Shown here: positions 17,459-26,273 of the stretch, piece after piece
Layout: each line of letters opens with the position of its first letter
Numbering within the stretch: position 1 is the stretch's first letter
Assembly (NCBI GenBank): GCA_035575515.1
Contig: DATLXU010000095.1
Coordinates: forward strand, 1 to 57,121
Reading direction: 5' to 3'
Source of the DNA: DATLXU01 sp035575515
Lineage (GTDB): Bacteria; Acidobacteriota; Blastocatellia; UBA7656
DNA length: 57,121 nt
Made by a program: the position numbers and the translations under genes
Notes under the pieces: generated by a model
What the model was told of the DNA's origin: nothing
The model's input: only the letters and a program-made list of their open reading frames with translations
Databases searched by the model: none

Positions 17459-17620
17459 ACAGCCTCCTTAACTTTTTGGATTTGCATGCGAGACGCTGCA
17501 TGCCTGCAATTAATAGACGCGATATGATTGCCTAACAATGCAAGAAAAGTTTGCTTGTGGAAAAAAAAGGATATCTTTTCTTCACTCAGGAAGAATCAAA
17601 TGAGAAGCCGTTTCTACATC

Positions 17621-19231
17621 TCATACAAGCTTGCGGCCACGCCAGTCCGACAGAATTTCGCGCGCGGCATTATAGCCGGGCGCGCCCATCACTCCGCCGC
17701 CGGGATGTGTGCCCGACCCGCACAGGTACAATCCTCCGATGGGCGCGCGGTACTTTGCCCATCCCGCAACGGGCCGCATAAAAAATAACTGGTCGAGCGT
17801 CAGATCGCCGTGAAAGATGTTACCGCCCGTCAAGCTGTACTTGCGCTCAAGGTCCAGCGGCGAGACTACGTGACGATGCAAGATTACATCGCGAATGTTC
17901 GGCGCGTACTCTGCAAGCGCGTCAATGCAACGGTCCGCAAATTGATCCTTCATCGAATCCCAATCGCCGTCGCGCAGAGTGTATGGCGCATACTGCGCGA
18001 AGATGCACATAATGTGCTTGCCCGGCGGCGCTATCGAATCGTCATAGGTCGTCGGGATGGTTATCTCAAGCAGAGGGCGATCCGATGGGCGACCCGCAGC
18101 CGCGTCTTCCCACGCGCGATCAACATAATCCATCGAGGGGCAGACGTGAATCGTCGCCTTGTGATGCGGTCCCGCGCCGTTGCTCGGATAGGCTGTGAAG
18201 TTCGGAAGCGCGTCGAGCGCGAGGTTTATCTTGAACGATGCGCCTTCCATCTTTATCTTCTCGATCTCGCGCCGAAAATCTTCATCAATATCACCCGCAT
18301 CAACCAGCTTCAGGAAAGTCATCTTCGGATCAGCGTTCGATATGACTATTCGCGCGTGTATCTCGCTGCCGTCGGCGAGCGCGACGCCGTAAGCTCGACC
18401 GTTTCGCACGAGCACGCGAGCGACCTGCGCGTTCGTTATGACTTTCGCGCCCCGCGACTCGGCTGACATCGCAAGCGCGTTGCTGATTGCGCCCATGCCG
18501 CCGCGCGCAAATCCCCACAATCCGCGAATGCCCGTCGCTCCGCCCATAACGTGATGAAGCATTATGTAAGCCGTGCCCGGAGTCGAAGGGCCGCCGTTTG
18601 TTCCAATCACGCCGTCGGTCGCAAGCGTCGCTTTAATCTCTTCGGACTCGAATCGCTCGTCGAGATAGCTGCGCACGCTCTGTGTCATTATCTTGATGAG
18701 GTGAACGATGTCCGGGTCGCGGAAGCGAATCGCTTCAAGGCCCAATCGCGCAAGCCCTATCATATCGCCGAGCTTGCGGCGAATGATGTTCGGCGGTGTC
18801 GTCATCAGCAGCCCTTCGATCCATTTGCCCAATCGCGCAAGCTGATGCTCGTAGTCGGGATATTTTTCCGCGTCGCGCTTCGAGAATCGCGCAAGCTCCG
18901 TTTGAGTTCGCGCCATGTCCTGCCAGAAGAATAGGTGTCGCCCATCGGGAAATGCGGTGAAGAAAGCCGGGTCTTTCGGATAGAGATGAAACCCGAATCG
19001 CTCAAGCTCAAGCTCGCGAATGATCTTCGGCTGAAGCAGGCTGCACAGGTATGAGAGCGACGAGACTTTATAGCCCGGCCAGATTTCTTCGGTCACGCTC
19101 GCGCCGCCGATGACCTCGCGCCGCTCAAGCACAGTTACGCTCAACCCCGCGCGCGCCAGGTAAGCAGCCGTAACAAGCCCGTTGTGCCCGGCTCCGATAA
19201 TTACCGCATCAACCGTGTTCGATTTTGTCAT
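17621..19231 (-). CDS. FAD-dependent phytoene desaturase-like oxidoreductase (PYROXD2-like)
   Basis: A 536-residue flavoprotein. The N-terminal Rossmann fold has VIIGAGHNGLVTAAYLARAG followed by VLERREVIGGAS. The DGVIGTNGGPSTPGTAYIMLHH region and the C-terminal FAD motif GLYLCGSGTHPGGGVMGAPGYNAA are typical of the PYROXD2/CrtI-related group. It probably oxidises an unknown substrate; no carotenoid genes are nearby, so a phytoene role is not supported. Its start lies 6 bases downstream of the DinB-family gene on the same strand, so the two are probably one transcript. Confidence 0.88.
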   Translation of the reverse strand: MTKSNTVDAVIIGAGHNGLVTAAYLARAGLSVTVLERREVIGGASVTEEIWPGYKVSSLSYLCSLLQPKIIRELELERFGFHLYPKDPAFFTAFPDGRHLFFWQDMARTQTELARFSKRDAEKYPDYEHQLARLGKWIEGLLMTTPPNIIRRKLGDMIGLARLGLEAIRFRDPDIVHLIKIMTQSVRSYLDERFESEEIKATLATDGVIGTNGGPSTPGTAYIMLHHVMGGATGIRGLWGFARGGMGAISNALAMSAESRGAKVITNAQVARVLVRNGRAYGVALADGSEIHARIVISNADPKMTFLKLVDAGDIDEDFRREIEKIKMEGASFKINLALDALPNFTAYPSNGAGPHHKATIHVCPSMDYVDRAWEDAAAGRPSDRPLLEITIPTTYDDSIAPPGKHIMCIFAQYAPYTLRDGDWDSMKDQFADRCIDALAEYAPNIRDVILHRHVVSPLDLERKYSLTGGNIFHGDLTLDQLFFMRPVAGWAKYRAPIGGLYLCGSGTHPGGGVMGAPGYNAAREILSDWRGRKLV

Positions 19232-19237
19232 TCAGCT

Positions 19238-19765
19238 TTATCCGACTAAGATGTCGCTGCCTCTGTGCGCGCGAATCCAAAGCTCGTCGAGCGAGCCTTC
19301 CTTGAGAGCCTTTGTGATGTAAAGAATCTGGCCCGTGTGCGTTGCGATGTGAGCCATGATACCGAGCAACTGCTCGAAGATCGTCGGGTAATACTTCGGC
19401 TCTTCGGTCGCGTCCCAGAATCTTTCGGTGTCGAATGACGCGAGGACATCGCGCGATTGCTTTATCGTCTCGTCAAATATTGAAAGCAGTTCCTGTTTAG
19501 GCAACGGGCCGCGCTCGGAGAATTCCGCCGGGCGGTTGCGCGTGTACTCAATTCCGCCGATGCCTCGACAAAGATAATGTCGCACGGAGCCTGACAGGTG
19601 CAGGACGAGATTGCCGACGGAGTTGGACGCTTCGTTCGGTCTCCACCAGAGTTGCTCTTCCGATAATTCTTCGATGCAGGTTCTGATCTGCGAAGGGAAG
19701 ATTTGAGTGATGCGGCTGCGCAGGAATTCCAGAGTGATCTCGCTCAGTTCTTTCTTCGGTTGCAT
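19238..19765 (-). CDS. DinB-family four-helix metal-binding protein
   Basis: This 175-residue protein has the DinB/YfiT four-helix pattern: EELSEEQLWWRP, NSVGNLVLHLSGSVRHYL with one histidine, and LLGIMAHIATHTGQILYITK with the two other metal-ligand histidines. Members bind divalent metal, and several act as thiol transferases (bacillithiol or mycothiol); most are of unknown function. It is transcribed with the downstream oxidoreductase (6-base gap). Confidence 0.85.
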   Translation of the reverse strand: MQPKKELSEITLEFLRSRITQIFPSQIRTCIEELSEEQLWWRPNEASNSVGNLVLHLSGSVRHYLCRGIGGIEYTRNRPAEFSERGPLPKQELLSIFDETIKQSRDVLASFDTERFWDATEEPKYYPTIFEQLLGIMAHIATHTGQILYITKALKEGSLDELWIRAHRGSDILVG

Positions 19766-19901
19766 ACGACCTCGCGTTCCAAATAATTTATGACTCCGCT
19801 AAAGCAATCGAAGTGGAGTCAGACAGAGCGCAAGATTGTATTAGTTGCGAAGCGGCTTTGCAACGGCTGCAAAGAGTGGGGAATCAGTCGAACCAATTGA
19901 G

Positions 19902-20051
19902 TTAATGATTCACAGCACCGTGTTCCTTGCCCGACGGTTCGCTACGTTTCAGGAACTTTGCGAAAATGGAAAGCGACACGCCCGCGATTGCGAGGGCCAT
20001 CCCTGTTACGGCTATGAAGACAAACAGAGCAATAATCAGTTGTATGATCAT
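19902..20051 (-). CDS. Small single-span membrane protein, 49 residues
   Basis: An ATG at 20051 has GGAAAGG 7 bases before it. The peptide opens with a long hydrophobic stretch (IIQLIIALFVFIAVTGMALAI, then AGVSLSIFAKFL), then a charged tail (KRSEPSGKEHG) and a TAA stop. Good ribosome site, membrane-segment composition and basic residues after the hydrophobic stretch support a real gene. It lies alone in a 0.8-kb gap and no function can be assigned. Confidence 0.55.
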   Translation of the reverse strand: MIIQLIIALFVFIAVTGMALAIAGVSLSIFAKFLKRSEPSGKEHGAVNH

Positions 20052-20588
20052 TGAAATGCCTTTCCGGGGACTTGCTCAAGGGGTGCTGGGCAAGAATCTA
20101 ACCGAAGTCAGTTTTGAATGCAACAGAATTATTTAAGCAGGATTATATCGTTGCTGTCGGGACTTCGCTTATCATACTTGCTCTTTTCGAGTAGTTGACG
20201 ACGGCCACGAGCGCGCGGATGAAAGCATAGTGATTTTCAGGGCTGGCCCCAAGCGCGGCTATCGTTGCTTGCTACGCCTTTTTTTATACGAGACGCTGAT
20301 GCAGGGCGACTACCGCCGGGCTATCAAAAGGCTCTTTCCGTCCTGAGCGTCGTTGCTCCAGAGCCGCTGTTTGATTGTCTCGGCAGTGGCGACACTGTGC
20401 TTTTGGAGAACCACGAATGAATTAAGCAAGTTGACCGCAAGCGGTCTGTTCATGCGAAACTTTTTTGGGCGGAAAGTGTTAGACTTAGCGTATTAGGAAA
20501 AGATTACAGGGAACAGTAAAACGAAGGCGAAGATAATAAGCATTTCTTAACGGCCACTGTCCCTGTTCGCTATGCAAAGGAGGCGGAA
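20052..20588. other. Non-coding stretch with no recognised gene
   Basis: No plausible coding frame. It contains a short palindrome GACCGC-AA-GCGGTC (about 20433-20446), AT-richer tracts and the upstream region of the following zinc-ribbon gene, whose ribosome site is AAAGGAGG. No RNA gene was recognised. Confidence 0.5.
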
Positions 20589-21302
20589 ATGTATTGTCCT
20601 AAGTGCGGCGCGCTGGCAGTCGAGGGTCAGCGGTTTTGCAAGACGTGCGGAACGAATCTGGAGCTTGTCGGCGAAGCCCTCGAAGGCGGCGAGGACACGC
20701 TCGGCCAGTTGAGGATTGACGTTGAGGCATTGAAAAAAAGCGCGAAGGATTTTGCGAGAAACGTTAGCGGCGCGGTCAATTCTCATCACGCGCGCCACCG
20801 TCATCGCGAGTCGGGCGAGCCTCGCATGCCGAGACCGAAAGAATGGCTCTCGTATTCGTGGCAGCACAACCTGAAAAACGGGCTGCTGAGCCTGTTCGGC
20901 GGCGCAGGACTCGGAGCCGCGCTTTATTATCTCGGTCAGGTAGCAATCAACCAGGGCGCTATCAGCAGCATTCGCGAGCTGAATGAAGGGCAGATTCACG
21001 GCCTTGAAGAACTTGTGCAGTGGGTGTGGCTGTTCGCGCTGATACCAATAATGAAGGGCGTCGCGCAGATTCTTTATGCCGCGCTGTTCGCAGAATCAAT
21101 AGCGACACTTGCCGAAAGGTTCACGCCGCGCCAGCTTTCGCCGCAGCCGGAATCCATTCAGCAGCCGCAGGCGACGGCTCCGAGCGCAACCGCTCCGATC
21201 ACGTCTAACATTTCGCCATTTGAAGAGCCGCCGCCAAGCGTCACCGAAGGCACTACTGAAATCTTCGATGCAGCGCCGCGGGCAAAACGCGAAGCTCAGT
21301 AA
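20589..21302 (+). CDS. Zinc-ribbon membrane protein of unknown function
   Basis: This 237-residue protein starts at an ATG with an AAAGGAGG ribosome site. Residues 1-23 form a double-CxxC zinc ribbon (CPKCGALAVEGQRFCKTCG). A basic, His-rich linker leads to two membrane segments (GLLSLFGGAGLGAALYYLG and WVWLFALIPIMKGVAQILYAAL) and a Pro/Gln/Thr-rich tail. The layout (ribbon inside, two helices, disordered tail) recurs in Acidobacteriota genomes. It is convergent with the cytochrome c peroxidase gene and no role is known. Confidence 0.8.
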   Translation: MYCPKCGALAVEGQRFCKTCGTNLELVGEALEGGEDTLGQLRIDVEALKKSAKDFARNVSGAVNSHHARHRHRESGEPRMPRPKEWLSYSWQHNLKNGLLSLFGGAGLGAALYYLGQVAINQGAISSIRELNEGQIHGLEELVQWVWLFALIPIMKGVAQILYAALFAESIATLAERFTPRQLSPQPESIQQPQATAPSATAPITSNISPFEEPPPSVTEGTTEIFDAAPRAKREAQ

Positions 21303-21359
21303 ATGTCGAGTGCGGAATCAACTCTTTTGCCCGCGCCAACCGTCTGCACACTCGCCACG

Positions 21360-22805
21360 TCATTTGTGGCACTGCTGACAGGAAGCTCCCGGTGGAACGT
21401 GAGGCGCCGGATATTCATAGTAGAACGGTTTCAGATTGCTTGGAACTGAGTTCGGCTTTTGCAAAACCAGATTCTCGGCCTTCGCGCGTTTGTCGAGCAG
21501 GCCGTCTCGAACAAACAGCGTTAACTGCTTCAGCTCATCATCCGTGAATGTGATTGGCGTCGCAAGAATAGGGTCCACGCGCGCAAGCATCGGCTCAATT
21601 GGACCGACTCGGAGCAGGTCCTTTGCGATGCGCTGAGCAACGGGATCATAATTGCGCGCCGATTCAAAGACGTTCAGGTGATGCTTGATGGCATCCCTTA
21701 TCTGACTGAACGCGCCGTCGTGAAAGAAATACTGCTGAGCGCCGATATTGCGCAGTGGAGTAGTCCGAAACTTGTAGCGGTCCTCCGGGTTGTGAGTCAC
21801 CTGCTCCATTCCATAGTCTTCGTCCGCGTTCGGGCCGTCGAAGGCCACGCTGCTGTTTTCGGGCACGAGTTGCGGCACGGCCAGGACGTGTCCGGCAAAG
21901 TCGCTGAACATCTCGTTGGAGCGGCCCGAGACGGCGTGGCACTCGACGCATCGCGCCTTTCCGAAGAACAGCAGCGCCCCGCGCTTTTCATCCTCGCTCA
22001 TCGCTGACAGATCGCCGCGAGCGTACTTATCAATCGGCGCATTTGCATAAACAAGCGTCAGCTCATATTCGGCTATTGCATTCGCAATCATATCGAACGT
22101 AATCGGCGCGCCAGCCCTGACCTCTGGATAAACCTTGCCGAACATCTTTCGGTAACGCTTGATGTCGTTCACGCGCGCCGCAAGCGTCGCTCGGATGGCA
22201 TTGTTGTCGCCATCGAACTTGAAGCCTACAAGCGCGGGACGATCAGTGACCGAAATACATGCCGAAGCGGCGAGAAGGTGCGAAAAATATGAAAAGGTCA
22301 GCCCTTCCGGTTGCGGCATCCGAAATCCCGCGCTGTTGTCGAACGGGTCTCCGGATAGCGATTCAAAACGACCGGTCCACGTCAGCTTCGGATAGAGCGC
22401 GGTGTTTATGCCGCTCAGGGCGCGCCTTCGTATGCGCGGCCCGGCGCGGTTCGGCCCGACCAGCCCGTTGCTGTTGATGCCGATTGCGATTGATTGCGTG
22501 TCGGCATATCCGGTTGTTGGCGAGTGGCAGCCCGCGCAGGCGTTATCCTGTTTTATGCCAATGATCGAATCGTAATAGAGCATGTGGCCCGCAGCCGCGA
22601 GCTTTTCATTTATCGGTCTTCCGAGCCGGGCTTGAACTGTGGACTCGATTCTACCGGTGAAGCCATGCGCAGCGAGCGCGGCCCTGAGTTCCTCGTCCAG
22701 ACTATTGTCACCGACGGCGCTCTGCGGAACCAGGCCCGCCCACAAACAAGCACACATAAATATCAGCAAAGCATAAACCTTGAAGCGTAACGCCTGAAAA
22801 CGCAT
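21360..22805 (-). CDS. Multiheme cytochrome c peroxidase / MauG-type protein
   Basis: This 481-residue periplasmic protein has a signal peptide (FKVYALLIFMCACLWAGL) and a strong ribosome site (AAGGGAGGAATCAAG-ATG). Three CxxCH heme motifs are visible: CAGCH near residue 92, CVECH near 280 and CQQCH at the extreme C-terminus. The first two match the di-heme CCP/MauG core; the third is an added C-terminal heme. GMEQVTHNPEDRYKFRTTPLRNIGAQQYFFHDG is the typical C-terminal core region. It would reduce hydrogen peroxide or oxidise a partner; the partner is unknown. Confidence 0.9.
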   Translation of the reverse strand: MRFQALRFKVYALLIFMCACLWAGLVPQSAVGDNSLDEELRAALAAHGFTGRIESTVQARLGRPINEKLAAAGHMLYYDSIIGIKQDNACAGCHSPTTGYADTQSIAIGINSNGLVGPNRAGPRIRRRALSGINTALYPKLTWTGRFESLSGDPFDNSAGFRMPQPEGLTFSYFSHLLAASACISVTDRPALVGFKFDGDNNAIRATLAARVNDIKRYRKMFGKVYPEVRAGAPITFDMIANAIAEYELTLVYANAPIDKYARGDLSAMSEDEKRGALLFFGKARCVECHAVSGRSNEMFSDFAGHVLAVPQLVPENSSVAFDGPNADEDYGMEQVTHNPEDRYKFRTTPLRNIGAQQYFFHDGAFSQIRDAIKHHLNVFESARNYDPVAQRIAKDLLRVGPIEPMLARVDPILATPITFTDDELKQLTLFVRDGLLDKRAKAENLVLQKPNSVPSNLKPFYYEYPAPHVPPGASCQQCHK

Positions 22806-23072
22806 CTTGATTCCTCCCTTAAAACTATTGGAGCTATAATCTTGCGCCGCGCTGGCGCGACTCCTGCGGAAACTGCGGCGCTATCTTATGCCAGGCGAAA
22901 CCGCTCGCGCTATGACGGCCATCACAATCAGAGGTGAAAGTTGTTTCAGGTGTGTATAGCGGTTTGCAATTGAAGAGAAATCGAACGCAAAAAGTTAATG
23001 GCGAAATCTGTGAAGAGCAGATTCCGCCATCTATTCTGAGATAAATTTACAAGCGTGATTGGATACAGCCGC

Positions 23073-24977
23073 TTACAGCTTATAAACCGGCTCGAAGCTG
23101 TACTTGCTCGCGACGAAATCGCGCACGCGCGAATAAATACCGTCAGCATCAAGCCCATACTTCGCAAGCAGCAGGCTCTGGCTGCCGTGTTCGATTATTT
23201 TATCTGGGAAACCCAATCGCAAGACTCGCGCTTCGTTCAGGTGGTTCTCTTCGAGAAGCTCCATCACCGCGCTTCCGAATCCACCCATCAAATAATGATC
23301 TTCGACCGTCACGATTGATCCGTGCGAGCGCGCGAGCGCAAGTATCAACTCTGCATCGAGCGGCTTCACGAATCGCGCATTCACTACCGTTGCGCTAACG
23401 CCTTCAAGCGCGAGCCTCTCGGCGGCCTTCTCGCAATAATGAACCTGTGTGCCTATGCCTAAAATCGCAACGTCCGTGCCTTCGCGCAGTATCTCTGCCT
23501 TGCCAATCTCAAGCACGCGAATCTCTTCATCCATCGGCGCGCCAACGCCGTTTCCTCGCGGGTAGCGAACCGACGCGGGGCCTTTGTACTCCACAGCCGT
23601 CTTGAGCATGCGACGAAGCTCGTTTTCATCCTTCGGAGCCATGATGACGAATCCGGGCATCGGCCTGAGATAAGCGAAATCCATCAATCCGTGATGCGTC
23701 GGCCCGTCGGCTCCGGCTACGCCCGCACGGTCTAAGGCGAACGTCACGTCAAGCCCCATCAACACAACGTCATGGAAAATCTGATCGAACGCGCGCTGAA
23801 GGAATGTCGAATAGATCGCTGCAATCGGCTTCATCCCTTCGGTCGCCATCCCCGCCGCAAACGTGACGGCATGCTGCTCGGCAATCGCAACATCGAACGT
23901 GCGGTCGGGAAACTCTTTCATCACTTTGCTGAGTCCCGTTCCGTCGGGCATCGCGGCGGTGATTGCGACAATCTTTTCATCCTGCTTCATCAAATCAATC
24001 GTCGCCTGCGCGAAGACTGAGGTGTAGGTCGGCGCAGCCGCAGGCTCTTTGATGAATTTGCCCGTCGCAATGTCGAATGCGGACGTGCCGTGCCACGCGG
24101 CTTTGTCGCGCTCGGCAGGCTCGTAGCCTTTGCCTTTCACGGTCAAAGCGTGAATCAACACCGGATGCGTTTCGCTCTTTGCCTGTTCGAGCGTTTGAAT
24201 AACAGAGTTGATGTCGTGGCCGTTGATCGGGCCGATGTATTTCAACCCAAGCTCTTCCCACAGCGCGCCCGGAATGAAGGCCCGCGTAAGGGCATCTTTG
24301 ATGGCTTTTGCGCCCGACAGCATCATCTCGCCCACCGCAGGAATAGCTTTCAGCCATTCCTCGACTTCGTGCTTGAACTCATTGTAGGGCTGCGCGCCGC
24401 GAATTCGATTCAGATAACCCGCAAGCGCGCCGACGTTCGGAGAGATGGACATCTCGTTGTCGTTGAGCAGAATTATCATACGCTTCTTTAGATGCCCGAC
24501 TTGATTGATGCCTTCAAGCGCCATGCCTGCCGTCAGTCCCGCGTCGCCGATGAATGCGACGACGTTGAAGTCTTCGCCTTTAAGGTCGCGCGCCGCTGCG
24601 ATTCCCAATGCCGATGAAATCGAAGTGCCCGCGTGCGCGGCGTTGAATACGTCGTACGCGGATTCCTCGCGCCGCAAAAATCCGCTCAGCCCGCCATACT
24701 GGCGAATCGTCGGGAACTGGTCGCGGCGCCCAGTGATTATCTTGTGCGCGTAAGCCTGATGGCCTATGTCAAAGACAACCTTGTCGCGCGGCGTGGCGAA
24801 GACGTAATGCAAGCCGAGAATCAATTCAACTGGACCGAGGCTCGCGCCCGTGTGCCCGCCTATCTTCGACAGCACTTCGATCATGTACTCGCGTATCTCG
24901 TCTGCGAGCGGTTGAAGTTTCGATTGCGGCAGGTTGCGTATATCAGCAGGGTCGTTGATTTGTGAAAGAATGTTCAT
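23073..24977 (-). CDS. dxs: 1-deoxy-D-xylulose-5-phosphate synthase
   Basis: The first enzyme of the MEP isoprenoid pathway, joining pyruvate and glyceraldehyde 3-phosphate with thiamine diphosphate. Length (634 residues) is standard. Motifs are HTGASLGPVELI, FDIGHQAYAHKI, the ThDP motif GDAGLTAGMALEGIN...LNDNEMSI, the transketolase pyrimidine domain AIAEQHAVTFAAGMA and DRAGVAGADGPTHHG. It is the last gene of a run with ispA and xseB. About 160 bases holding repeat element E separate it from ispA. Only a weak AGAGAG precedes its ATG. Confidence 0.97.
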   Translation of the reverse strand: MNILSQINDPADIRNLPQSKLQPLADEIREYMIEVLSKIGGHTGASLGPVELILGLHYVFATPRDKVVFDIGHQAYAHKIITGRRDQFPTIRQYGGLSGFLRREESAYDVFNAAHAGTSISSALGIAAARDLKGEDFNVVAFIGDAGLTAGMALEGINQVGHLKKRMIILLNDNEMSISPNVGALAGYLNRIRGAQPYNEFKHEVEEWLKAIPAVGEMMLSGAKAIKDALTRAFIPGALWEELGLKYIGPINGHDINSVIQTLEQAKSETHPVLIHALTVKGKGYEPAERDKAAWHGTSAFDIATGKFIKEPAAAPTYTSVFAQATIDLMKQDEKIVAITAAMPDGTGLSKVMKEFPDRTFDVAIAEQHAVTFAAGMATEGMKPIAAIYSTFLQRAFDQIFHDVVLMGLDVTFALDRAGVAGADGPTHHGLMDFAYLRPMPGFVIMAPKDENELRRMLKTAVEYKGPASVRYPRGNGVGAPMDEEIRVLEIGKAEILREGTDVAILGIGTQVHYCEKAAERLALEGVSATVVNARFVKPLDAELILALARSHGSIVTVEDHYLMGGFGSAVMELLEENHLNEARVLRLGFPDKIIEHGSQSLLLAKYGLDADGIYSRVRDFVASKYSFEPVYKL

Positions 24978-25001
24978 TGTCGTAATGTTCTCTCTGAACC
25001 A

Positions 25002-25093
25002 ACCACTGAGACGCAGAGATTTTCACGGAGTCATGGAGAGATTTATTTCAATTTACCCGGTGTCTCCGTGAAACTCCTCGTGTCTCTGTGGTG
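25002..25093. repeat. Inverted repeat element E between ispA and dxs
   Basis: The arm ACCACTGAGACGCAGAGATTTTCACGGAG (25002 onward) has a degenerate inverted copy, GTCTCCGTGAAACTCCTCGTGTCTCTGTGGT, ending at 25093. The units are 7-nt-like (GAGACGC AGAGATT and so on). The CCACAGAGACACAGAG type is a repeat known from many environmental bacterial genomes. Confidence 0.8.
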
Positions 25094-25136
25094 AAAATCT
25101 TTCATTAGCCTGAATGAGATTAAAAGCATAGCCGCG

Positions 25137-26036
25137 TCACGACTTCCTTGCAATGATGAAGCGAGCTATCTCTTCAAGCATAGCGGATTCGATGCCGAGA
25201 CTTGAAACAATCTCGACGGCTTCACCGACAAGCTCGCGCATTTTGCTTTCTGACGCTGCAATACCATGGAGGGCCGGATAAGTTGCTTTGTGCGCGGCCT
25301 GATCTTTGCCCGGAGTCTTGCCCAATTGCTCGCTCGTCGAAGTGACGTCCAGAATGTCGTCGGCTATCTGGAAAGCCAATCCGACTCGCTCGCCATACGC
25401 GCGCAGCTTTTCTATTTGCTCATCAGCCGCGTCCGCAATAATTCCGCCGACGACAACCGATGCTGTAATCATCGCGCCCGTCTTCGAGCGGTGGATGTAT
25501 TCGAGCGTCGTCGCATCAACCGACTTTCCTTCGCTTTCGATGTCGACCATCTGGCCGCCGATGAGCGCATCCACTGTTCCCGCCGCTGTCGCTATCTCGC
25601 GAATGACTCGCACCTGCTTTAGAGCATCGCGCGCGGGCGCATCCGCCGCGAGCACGCGAAAAGCCTGCGTGAGCAGCGCATCGCCCGCAAGGATCGCCGT
25701 CGCTTCGCCGAATGCTTTGTGGCAAGTTGGGCGGCCTCTTCGCAAATCGTCGTTGTCCATCGCGGGCAGGTCGTCGTGAATGAGCGAGTATGTGTGAATC
25801 ATCTCAATCGCGCACGCGGCGGGCATCAGATCATCCGTCTCTGCGCCGAAGGCTTCGCCAGCGGCCAAAACGAGAGCGGGCCGCAGCCGCTTGCCGCCTG
25901 CGAAAAGGCTGTAGCGCATCGCTCGATGAAGCTGGCGCGGCGGCACCGTATCGGCAGGCACGAGGCAATCGAGCCAGCGATTGACCTCCGCCGCGCGGCG
26001 AGTGAGATATTCGTTGACGCTTTCGGCTTTCGTCAT
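25137..26036 (-). CDS. ispA: Farnesyl/geranylgeranyl diphosphate synthase
   Basis: A short-chain trans-prenyltransferase of 299 residues. The first Asp-rich motif is in IHDDLPAMDNDDLRRGRPT, the second in FQIADDILDVTS, and FAGGKRLRPALVLAAGEAFG binds diphosphate. FARM-region residues fit C15 or C20 products; chain length cannot be fixed. Its ATG overlaps the xseB stop (ATGA), so the two are translationally coupled, and dxs follows downstream. Confidence 0.95.
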   Translation of the reverse strand: MTKAESVNEYLTRRAAEVNRWLDCLVPADTVPPRQLHRAMRYSLFAGGKRLRPALVLAAGEAFGAETDDLMPAACAIEMIHTYSLIHDDLPAMDNDDLRRGRPTCHKAFGEATAILAGDALLTQAFRVLAADAPARDALKQVRVIREIATAAGTVDALIGGQMVDIESEGKSVDATTLEYIHRSKTGAMITASVVVGGIIADAADEQIEKLRAYGERVGLAFQIADDILDVTSTSEQLGKTPGKDQAAHKATYPALHGIAASESKMRELVGEAVEIVSSLGIESAMLEEIARFIIARKS

Positions 26037-26266
26037 TCTTCGCTCTCTTCAAACGGCGCGGCGGTGTACGAGCCGTCATTGCCCTTGAGCAGGATTTCAA
26101 CTTTGCGCTCGGCTTCGTCCAATCGCTTCTGGCACTCGCGCGAAAGTTTCACCCCATGCTCGAATAGTTCGAGCGAGCGATCGAGCGGCAAATCGCCAGC
26201 CTCTAACTGTTCGACTATCTCCTCAAGCTCCTTGAGCGATGCTTCAAAGCTCTTCTCTTTTTTCAT
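26033..26266 (-). CDS. xseB: Exodeoxyribonuclease VII small subunit
   Basis: A 77-residue partner of XseA with the family signature FEASLKELEEIVEQLEAGDLPLDRSLELFEHGVKL. The ATG at 26266 is preferred; a TTG at 26287 would lie inside the preceding methyltransferase gene and has no ribosome site. It begins 8 bases after the methyltransferase stop and ends by overlapping ispA, as in many bacteria where xseB and ispA are adjacent. Confidence 0.93.
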   Translation of the reverse strand: MKKEKSFEASLKELEEIVEQLEAGDLPLDRSLELFEHGVKLSRECQKRLDEAERKVEILLKGNDGSYTAAPFEESEE

Positions 26267-26273
26267 CTTCGTT

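Noticed and set aside
20052..20588. Structured RNA gene or riboswitch in the large gap
   Set aside because: Only a short GACCGC/GCGGTC palindrome was seen; no known RNA consensus could be recognised by eye.
21360..22805. Plus-strand long frames within this and other minus-strand genes
   Set aside because: They are shadows of the GC-rich coding strand, and no protein motifs were recognised in them.
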